DNA of 11,386 nt from DASSTJ01 sp035707965 (GTDB taxonomy: Bacteria > Actinomycetota > Actinomycetes > Actinomycetales > Angustibacteraceae). The stretch lies in assembly GCA_035707965.1 (NCBI GenBank), contig DASSTJ010000109.1:1-11386 (forward strand), written 5' to 3'. The notes under the pieces were generated by a model that saw only the letters and a program-made list of their open reading frames with translations, searched no databases and had not been told where the DNA came from. The translations under genes and the position numbers were made by a program. This document shows positions 5,317 through 11,386 of this stretch, one piece after another (positions within the stretch are counted from its first letter, which is position 1; every line of letters starts with the position of its first letter).

Positions 5317-5323
5317 TGGCTCC

Positions 5324-6292
5324 GTGACGCGTTCCGCCCTCGCCCTCGCCGCGCTCGCGAGCGCTGCCGTGCCGGGTCTCGACCCCGTGGGGGTGAGCGA
5401 CGCCGCGGTGCCCGGCATGGACTTCGACGTCGCCGTCGTGACGGACGACGAGAACCGGCGCTGGGTGGTGCGGGCGCCGCGTCGTCCGGCGGCCTCGTCC
5501 GTGCTCGACGTCGAGCGTCAGCTGCTGCCCCTGCTCGCGGACCGGCTACCCGTACCGGTGCCTCGGACCGCCGGCTACGCCACCCTGCCGGAGGGCGGAC
5601 GGGCCGTCGTCTACCGCTATCTCGAGGGCGAGCCGCTCGAGGTGTCGAGGCTGAGGGCCGGTCCGGGCCTGGCCGCCCACCTCGGCCGCGTGCTCGCCGC
5701 GCTGCACGACATCCCACCCGACCTCCTGGAGGACACGGGCGTCCCCGCGTACAGCGCCGACGAGTACCGCCGACGCCGCCTTGCCGAGGTGGACCGCGCG
5801 GCCGGCACGGGGGCCGTGCCGACGGCGCTGCTCGGCCGCTGGGAGAAGGCGCTGGAGCAGGTGGCGCAGTGGCGGTTCGCGGCGACGCTCGTGCACGGCG
5901 ACCTGTCCGGCGAGCACGTGCTGGTGGACGGTGGGCGGGTCAGCGGGATCGTCGACTGGGACGAGGCGCGCGTCGCCGACCCGGCCGACGATCTCGCCTT
6001 CGTCACGGTGGGCGCGGGGCCGGAGGTCGTCGACACCGTCCTCGAGGCGTACGCGCAGGCGCGCGCCGAGCCGCCGGACCGGCACCTGCTCGACCGCGCA
6101 CGACTGGCCGCGGAGCTCGCCCTGGCCCGCTGGCTGCTCGGCGGAGTGGACGCCGACGACAGCGCCATCATCGACGAGGCGACGCAGTCGCTGCAGGTGC
6201 TGGCCGACGGCCTCGACGTCTCGCAGGCGACCGACGGTCACGCCGGCCGGTCGACCGCGCCGTCGCCGGGCCGCACGAGTCCCGGCTCGTAG
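5324..6292 (+). CDS. APH/Mph-like phosphotransferase (possible macrolide 2'-phosphotransferase)
   Basis: A 322-residue aminoglycoside/macrolide phosphotransferase-fold kinase. The N-lobe has GMDFDVAVVTDDENRRWVVR (31-50), closely resembling the FDV...GRRWVLR strand pair of macrolide phosphotransferases. The catalytic loop is HGDLSGEHVLVD at 191-202. Its aspartate D193 is the expected base, and histidine 198 stands where aminoglycoside kinases have asparagine, as in Mph enzymes (HGDL..GHILID). The metal-binding DWDEA is at 211-215. A likely disordered Ser/Pro/Arg tail follows from about 303. GTG 5324 is chosen for the -10-like TAGCGT seven bases upstream and the lack of a Shine-Dalgarno site. 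An Mph-type kinase a few genes from whiB7 suggests macrolide tolerance. However, similar kinases sit next to nudC/adnB in other actinobacteria and may have a housekeeping substrate, so the substrate is uncertain. Confidence 0.85.
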   Translation: MTRSALALAALASAAVPGLDPVGVSDAAVPGMDFDVAVVTDDENRRWVVRAPRRPAASSVLDVERQLLPLLADRLPVPVPRTAGYATLPEGGRAVVYRYLEGEPLEVSRLRAGPGLAAHLGRVLAALHDIPPDLLEDTGVPAYSADEYRRRRLAEVDRAAGTGAVPTALLGRWEKALEQVAQWRFAATLVHGDLSGEHVLVDGGRVSGIVDWDEARVADPADDLAFVTVGAGPEVVDTVLEAYAQARAEPPDRHLLDRARLAAELALARWLLGGVDADDSAIIDEATQSLQVLADGLDVSQATDGHAGRSTAPSPGRTSPGS

Positions 6293-6345
6293 GCGAGGAC
6301 GACGAGCTGCGGCCCAGGCCTGACCCGAGGGCTGCGCGGCCCGGC

Positions 6346-9300
6346 TCAGTCGAGGCCGCGCAGCAGCTCGACCAGGCCCCGCTCGTCCAGCAGGTCGACC
6401 GGACGCACGGTCTCGCCCGTCGACACGTAGAAGAACGCCGCGCCGACCTGGTCGAGCGGCACGTCGTGCAGGCGGGACCACGCCAGCCGGTAGGCGGCCA
6501 GCTGGACGGCCCGCGCCTTCGCGGCGACACCGGTCGGCCGTGCCCCTGTCTTCCAGTCGACGACGTCCACGCCGCCGTCGGGCCGAGCGAGGACGGCGTC
6601 AACCCGTCCTCGGACGACGGTGCCGTCGACCGGCGTCTCGATCGGTACCTCGACCGCCACGACCGGACGGTCCGCCCACTCGCTGGCGAGGAAGGTGCGC
6701 TGCATGGCTGCCAGCTCCTCCTCGTGGGCCGGGTCCTCGTCGGCGGCACCGGGGAGGTCGAGGACGTCGACGATGGCAGCCGCGCGCAGTCGCTGCTCCA
6801 CCCACGCGTGGAAGGCCGTGCCACGACGGGCCGCCGGCCGCGGCTGCTGCGGCATGGGTCGGCGCAGGTCGAGCGCGAGCGCGTGCGGGTCGTCCACGAG
6901 TCGGACGAGGCGGCTCGCGGACACGTGGGTGGGCAGGGACACCCGGACGGTGCTGTCCCGTCGAGCGTCGCGCTCAGCCAGCAGCGCCGTGGTCTCCCAC
7001 GACCAGCGCTCGGCGACGTCGTCAGGGCGGCGTGCGCCTGGCGCGGCGTCCGGAACCGGCTGCGGCGAGTCGCTCTGCCGCGGGATGTCCGGCCGCGTGG
7101 AGAGCTCGCGCAGCACCGCGACAGCCCCGGCCTCCATCGCCTGCCGCCGGGGCCCCAGCGGGTCGAACGGCCACCCGCGGCTGAACGGTTCGAGCGTGCG
7201 CGGGTTCGGAGCCTCGGGGCCGTCCGGCAGCGGCGCCCGCGGCCCCACCGTGACCGAAGGGTGCCCCTCGAGCTCGTCGAGGAAGCGTGACGGCAGCCGC
7301 GGCGTCGACCCCTCGCCCCACACGTGAGCCGTCAGCAGCAGCTCCTGACGAGAGCGCGTGAGGGCGACGTACGCCAGCCGGCGCTCTTCGTCGATCTCGT
7401 GGTCCCCACCGGCCCGCTCGTACTCGGCCAGCTCGTCACGCAGCTCGGCCTGGGTGGCGGCCAGGTCCCACCGGACATCGGGCAGGCTGTCGCGGTCACC
7501 GCGCAGCGCGTGCGGGACCGCGCCGAGGTCGGCGAGCCACCCACGATCCTTGGCAGGGCCCAGCTGCCAGCCGGCATCAGCGTCGAACGACGGCGTGGCG
7601 GTGCGCGCAGGGAAGGTGCCCTCCACCAGTCCTGGCACGGCCACGACGTCCCACTCCAGGCCCTTCGCGGCGTGCACGGTGAGGATCTGGACGGCGTCGG
7701 CGTCCGGTTCGGCGAGGCCCGGCTCGAGGCCGCGTTCCCGGTCGCGGGCCGTCTCGAGCCAGGCCAGGAACGCCCCCAGCGTCGGGCGCTCAGCCGTCGC
7801 CGAGAACCGGTCGGCGACGTCCGCGAACGCATCGAGGTTGGTTCGCGCCGCCGCAGCTGCTCGCCCCGGCCGCGCGGCGACCTCGACGTCCAGCAGAAGC
7901 GCCCGTTCGACGTCGGCCGCGAGCTCGGCCAACGGCAGCGCGGTGCGCCCACGCAGCCCTCGCACCGTGCCGGCCAGGCGCGCCAGACGCCTGCGACCCT
8001 CCTGCGAGAGGCCACGGCCCTCCGCGTCGCGCCAGCCGTCCGGCGGGAGGTCGTCGAGCGCCTCCACCAGGCTCGCCTCGTCGACCGCCTCGCTCGGTGC
8101 ACCCGAGGCCCCGCCGGAGCGGCGACGGTGCAGCTCGCGGGACCAGCCACCCAGCGCCACGACGTCTCGAGGGCCGAGCCGCACCGCCGGCCCGGTCAGC
8201 AGCCGCATCAGCTGGTCACCGCGCGACGGGTCGTGGACGACGTGCAGCGCGGCGACCACGTCACTGACCTCTGGCGTGCTGAGAAGGCCCCCGAGGCCGA
8301 CGACCTCCACCGGCAGCCCGCGTTCGGCGAGCGCCTCCTCGAGCACCGCGAACTGCGAGCGCTTGCGGCACAGCACGGCCGCGCTGCGACCGGACCGCAG
8401 CCGGCGGCGCTCGTCGGCCCACCACGCCGCCGCCACCCAGTCGGCGACCGCCTCGGCCTCCTGCTCGAGCGTCGCGTAGGTCCGCGTCTGGACCTGACCC
8501 AGGCCCGCGCTGGGCCGCGCGTGCAGCACCTCGACCGGCACGGTGCGGTCGGCCCTGAGGGGTTCGGCGACGGTGTTCGCCACCGCCAGCACCGCCTCGT
8601 CGTTGCGCCAGCTCGTCGACAGCGGCAGCACCGCGGCCGGCTGCCCCTCGGCGTCCGTGAACCGCCGTGCGAACCTGGCCAGCGTGCCCGCGCTCGCTCC
8701 TCGCCACCCGTAGATCGACTGGTGCGGGTCGCCCACGGCCGTCACCCCGTGCCCGTCGCCGAACAGCGCGCGCAGCATCGTCAGCTGGGCGTGGCTCGTG
8801 TCCTGGAACTCGTCGAGCAGCACGGCCCGGTAGCGCACGCGTTCGGAGGCCACCAGCGGACCGACCGACTCTGCCAGCCGTGCGGCCAGCGCCAGCTGGT
8901 CACCGAAGTCCACGCTGTCGCGCGCCCGCTTCGCGTCGACGTAGGCGCGCACGAGCGGCACCACCTGACGTCGCGCCCGCAGGTCGGTGAGCAGGTCGCG
9001 GATCGGCGCGTACCGCCCGTCGGCCTTCTTGTCGTTGTACGGCAACGCCTCCAGCGCCGCGATGCGCGACGCCAGCCACCGGTCGACGTCCTCCGGCTCG
9101 AGGAGGTGCTCGGCGCACTCGCCGGCCATCGTGAGCACGGCACGCACCACCGTGGACGTCGCCTTGTCGACGGCGTCCATCTCGCCGCTCCAGCGCTCCA
9201 CGACCTCGCTGGCGAGCTGCCAGCAGGCCGCCTCGCTGAGGAGCTGTGACTCGGCCTCGATGCCGAGCCGGAGCCCGTGCTCGCCCACGATGCGCCCCGC

Positions 9301-9705
9301 GTAGGCGTGGTAGGTCGACACGGTGACGTCACCCGCTGCCACGTCGTCACCAGCAGACTCGGCGGCAGCTGACGGCGCGGCAGGTCGGCCAGGCGTCCAG
9401 AGTCCGGTCGAGCGCAGGCGGCGCAGGCGGCGTCGCACGCGCTCCGCCAGCTCGGCGGCGGCCTTGCGCGTGAACGTCAGGCCCAGCACCTCCTCGGGCC
9501 GGACGTCGCCGCCCGCGACGAGCCACACCACCCGGGCGGCCATGGTCTCGGTCTTGCCGGACCCGGCGCCGGCGACGACGAGCAGCGGCGACAGCGGAGC
9601 CTCGATCACCGCCTGCTGCTCGACCGTCGGCGTGGGCTGCCCGAGCGCCTCGGCGATCTGGACGGCGGAGGGCCGGGTACCGACTCCCGAGACCGTGGCG
9701 GTCAC
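6346..9705 (-). CDS. adnB: AdnB subunit of the AdnAB helicase-nuclease
   Basis: A 1119-residue UvrD-like SF1A motor fused to a RecB-type nuclease. It shows Walker A AGAGSGKT at 45-52, then LTFTRKAA at 76-83, DEFQD at 298-302, GDPHQSIYGWRGA at 325-337, SWRNDE at 365-370, motif V VHAAKGLEW at about 677-685 and motif VI EERRLAYVALTRSR at about 770-784. The C-terminal PD-(D/E)XK nuclease has GTAFH and GRVDAV with D1036, VVDWKTG with D1050 and K1052, and QLAAY at Q1068. All expected catalytic residues are present. In mycobacteria AdnB pairs with AdnA to resect double-strand breaks, with AdnB as the principal motor. The start is GTG 9705, whose GTGA overlaps the adnA stop by four bases, implying translational coupling. 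It lacks a strong ribosome binding site. An in-frame start at 9759 would lie inside adnA. Its 3' end converges on the phosphotransferase, with 53 bases between and no clear terminator. Confidence 0.95.
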   Translation of the reverse strand: MTATVSGVGTRPSAVQIAEALGQPTPTVEQQAVIEAPLSPLLVVAGAGSGKTETMAARVVWLVAGGDVRPEEVLGLTFTRKAAAELAERVRRRLRRLRSTGLWTPGRPAAPSAAAESAGDDVAAGDVTVSTYHAYAGRIVGEHGLRLGIEAESQLLSEAACWQLASEVVERWSGEMDAVDKATSTVVRAVLTMAGECAEHLLEPEDVDRWLASRIAALEALPYNDKKADGRYAPIRDLLTDLRARRQVVPLVRAYVDAKRARDSVDFGDQLALAARLAESVGPLVASERVRYRAVLLDEFQDTSHAQLTMLRALFGDGHGVTAVGDPHQSIYGWRGASAGTLARFARRFTDAEGQPAAVLPLSTSWRNDEAVLAVANTVAEPLRADRTVPVEVLHARPSAGLGQVQTRTYATLEQEAEAVADWVAAAWWADERRRLRSGRSAAVLCRKRSQFAVLEEALAERGLPVEVVGLGGLLSTPEVSDVVAALHVVHDPSRGDQLMRLLTGPAVRLGPRDVVALGGWSRELHRRRSGGASGAPSEAVDEASLVEALDDLPPDGWRDAEGRGLSQEGRRRLARLAGTVRGLRGRTALPLAELAADVERALLLDVEVAARPGRAAAAARTNLDAFADVADRFSATAERPTLGAFLAWLETARDRERGLEPGLAEPDADAVQILTVHAAKGLEWDVVAVPGLVEGTFPARTATPSFDADAGWQLGPAKDRGWLADLGAVPHALRGDRDSLPDVRWDLAATQAELRDELAEYERAGGDHEIDEERRLAYVALTRSRQELLLTAHVWGEGSTPRLPSRFLDELEGHPSVTVGPRAPLPDGPEAPNPRTLEPFSRGWPFDPLGPRRQAMEAGAVAVLRELSTRPDIPRQSDSPQPVPDAAPGARRPDDVAERWSWETTALLAERDARRDSTVRVSLPTHVSASRLVRLVDDPHALALDLRRPMPQQPRPAARRGTAFHAWVEQRLRAAAIVDVLDLPGAADEDPAHEEELAAMQRTFLASEWADRPVVAVEVPIETPVDGTVVRGRVDAVLARPDGGVDVVDWKTGARPTGVAAKARAVQLAAYRLAWSRLHDVPLDQVGAAFFYVSTGETVRPVDLLDERGLVELLRGLD

Positions 9706-11386
9706 TGGGTGACCGTCCGTCCGTCGGACTGCGCCGGGCAGCTCGTGCGCACCGGGCACACGGCGCAGAGGTCGCCGACGGTGGCCGCGAACTCGGCGCC
9801 GGCCATGCCCGTGGCGACCCGGTTCACGAGGTCGTTCGCCCAGCCCGGTTCCTCGTCGGCGGAGAGCGGCGGCTGCGGCTGCTCCTTGTGCTTGACGGCC
9901 GGGGTGCCGAGCTGCACCAGGGCGGCGCCCGCGCTGGCGGACGCCCGGCCGTCGGTGAAGCCACCGTGCTCGACCGCCACCTGGTAGACGCCGAGCTGTG
10001 CGTGCCGCGGCACCTCGCCGTTGGCCGGGGAGCTCTTGCCGGTCTTGAGGTCCACGACTCGCAGTGCGCCCTCACCGTCCTGCTCGACCCGGTCGACCCG
10101 GCCCGTCAGCACGGCCGGCCCGTCTGGCAGCTCGACGAGCACCTCGAACGGCAGCTCGGTGCCCACCAGGGACCAACGGCCTCGGTTCTGCGCGATGTAG
10201 TCGGCGAGCTTGCGGATCATGCGGTCCAGCCGTGCGCGGTCGCTGTCCGCGACCCAGCCTTGGCCCAGGCCGAGACGGCCCCACCGTCGGTGCAGCTCGC
10301 CGGTCAGGGTCTGCTCGTCGGCGTCCGGGTGCTCGGCCGCGATCTCGTGCACCAGGTTGCCGAGCTGCTGCGCTCGCGAGCTCGGGGCGCGACCGCCCGA
10401 GGTCGTCAGCAGCCACCGCAGCGCACAGCGCTCGAACTCCTCGACACGGGACGGCGAGATCCGCACCGGCTGTCCGGTCGCGAGCGGTGCGTCGTCGCTG
10501 AGCGGCTGAAGCCCGTACCAGTCGTCCGGATGGGCCCCCGGCACTCCGGCGCGGGCCGACCGCGCCAGCTCGTGCGCTGCTGCGGCCCGGAGGGTGGGTG
10601 ACGACGTCGAGTCGGTCACCACCTGCCTCAGCCGGGCCACCAGCGCGGGCAACGCCAACGGACGGGGCGCCGCAGTGAGTGGCCGGACCCTCTCGGCGGC
10701 GTCGTCCCACGGCTGGACGAGGTCCAGGAAGGGTGAAGGCTGCTCGTCCTCGTCGCGGACCGCCGTGACGACGAGGTGCTCGCTCGCCCGGCTCACGGCG
10801 ACGTGGAAGAGCCGAGTCTCGTCGTCCCGCACCGCCTTGAGCGCAGCGCGAGGCGAGGGGTCGCGGCCGGTCAGCAGGTCGACGAGCACCTCGGAGCCGA
10901 GCAGCGACCCGCGAAGCCGCAGGTCGGGCCAGACACCCTCTTGGACACCGCACACCACGACGACGCGCCACTGGGAGCCCGCGGCGCCTTGCGGTGTCAC
11001 GAGCGCGACGGCGTCGTGCCCCGAGCCCCGCTCCACCAGCGTGTCGCCGGGTACCTCCTGGCCCCGAAGGTGCTGAACGAACTCGAGGGGGCCGGCGTGC
11101 GGCAGCCGGTCGACGAACCGAGCCGCCGCGTCGAACAGGGCCACCACGGCGTCGAGGTCGCGGTCGGCCCGGGCCCCGGCCGGCCCGCCGGCGAGAGCCG
11201 TGCGCCGCCACGGCTCCGCCAGCCCGGACGCCGACCAGATCGCCCACAGCACGGTCTCGGCCGTCACGTCGTCGCTCGCCTGTGCGGCGCGCACCCCGGC
11301 GTGCAGCACCCGGGCGACGCGCTGCGCCGGCGCGGCCGTCGACGTCGGCACGCTGGACAGCAGGACAGGGTCGAGCAGAGCGGCGA
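9702..11386 (-). CDS. adnA: AdnA subunit of the AdnAB helicase-nuclease (partial, N-terminus off the right edge)
   Basis: The C-terminal 560 residues are present; the frame is open through the right end of the window, so Walker A and the first helicase motifs are not seen. Visible are a degenerate motif V, VTPQGAAGSQWRVVVV (about 10960-11005), and motif VI DETRLFHVAVSRASEHL (about 10778-10830). The nuclease domain has ISPSRVEEFERCALRWLL, GNLVHEIA, GRVDRV (about 10087-10106), VVDLKTGK (about 10035-10058) and QLGVYQ. One cysteine in FERCALRW (codon 10425-10427) and a C-terminal CxxCx5C near 9735-9770 form an AddB-style four-cysteine set, predicting a [4Fe-4S] cluster stapling the nuclease. It is upstream of and overlaps adnB, matching the mycobacterial adnA-adnB order. 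AdnA and AdnB together unwind and degrade DNA at double-strand ends. Confidence 0.93.
   Translation of the reverse strand, partial: AALLDPVLLSSVPTSTAAPAQRVARVLHAGVRAAQASDDVTAETVLWAIWSASGLAEPWRRTALAGGPAGARADRDLDAVVALFDAAARFVDRLPHAGPLEFVQHLRGQEVPGDTLVERGSGHDAVALVTPQGAAGSQWRVVVVCGVQEGVWPDLRLRGSLLGSEVLVDLLTGRDPSPRAALKAVRDDETRLFHVAVSRASEHLVVTAVRDEDEQPSPFLDLVQPWDDAAERVRPLTAAPRPLALPALVARLRQVVTDSTSSPTLRAAAAHELARSARAGVPGAHPDDWYGLQPLSDDAPLATGQPVRISPSRVEEFERCALRWLLTTSGGRAPSSRAQQLGNLVHEIAAEHPDADEQTLTGELHRRWGRLGLGQGWVADSDRARLDRMIRKLADYIAQNRGRWSLVGTELPFEVLVELPDGPAVLTGRVDRVEQDGEGALRVVDLKTGKSSPANGEVPRHAQLGVYQVAVEHGGFTDGRASASAGAALVQLGTPAVKHKEQPQPPLSADEEPGWANDLVNRVATGMAGAEFAATVGDLCAVCPVRTSCPAQSDGRTVTQ

Noticed and set aside
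6293..6345. Terminator between the convergent phosphotransferase and adnB genes
   Set aside because: Only short GC-rich pairings (such as 6329-6332 with 6339-6342) and no T-run; not distinguishable from background in this composition.
6693..6702. A further GAAGGTGCGC match to the 14-bp repeat
   Set aside because: Only 10 of 14 bases, lies within adnB coding sequence, and is explained by codon composition.
1..11386. Searched by eye for CRISPR arrays, insertion sequences, integrases, tRNA or rRNA genes and prophage or defence genes
   Set aside because: None seen. Gene content and order are those of a conserved actinobacterial chromosomal region.

Overview
This window comes from a high-GC actinobacterium (Actinomycetota). 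Coding regions are strongly biased to G or C at third positions. The window holds diagnostic actinobacterial genes (a WhiB7-type regulator, a mycoredoxin, UvrD2 with an HRDC domain, and the AdnA/AdnB helicase-nuclease pair), and at least two genes look leaderless. The order whiB7 - uvrD2 - mrx1 - nudC - adnB - adnA is, from general knowledge, the arrangement around Rv3197A-Rv3202c of Mycobacterium tuberculosis. This is therefore a conserved chromosomal neighbourhood, not a mobile island. The genus cannot be fixed from the sequence. I see no tRNA, rRNA, CRISPR array, insertion sequence or integrase.

Layout, left to right. Positions 1-106 hold a strong GC-rich hairpin (40-77). Then, all on the minus strand, come a 59-codon helical small protein (107-286), whiB7 (406-693) and a long whiB7 leader (about 694-1301). 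The leader contains a 92-codon ORF (960-1238) with a strong ribosome binding site, a Rho-independent terminator with a T-rich tail (906-939), an upstream segment that can pair with the terminator's 5' arm, and a promoter carrying the AT-rich box expected of WhiB7 autoregulation (1308-1346). uvrD2 (1405-3546, minus) follows. A 261-bp divergent region with a sigma-R/sigma-H-like promoter separates it from mrx1 (3808-4077, plus). nudC (4158-5189, minus) converges on mrx1 and diverges from a macrolide-phosphotransferase-like gene (5324-6292, plus). The right half is the adnA-adnB operon on the minus strand: adnB is complete (6346-9705) and adnA lacks its N-terminal part (9702-11386, running off the right edge). 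The two overlap by a GTGA stop/start.

How the genes work together. Two themes recur. One is DNA repair: UvrD2, AdnA and AdnB. The other is drug and redox stress: WhiB7 is the actinobacterial master regulator of intrinsic antibiotic resistance and senses translation stress through its leader. Mrx1 reduces mycothiol mixed disulfides. NudC hydrolyses NAD(H). The Mph-like kinase belongs to a family that includes macrolide-inactivating enzymes.

The most interesting part is the whiB7 leader. Its elements can be read as a complete translation-coupled attenuator built around an unusually long, coding-like leader ORF.
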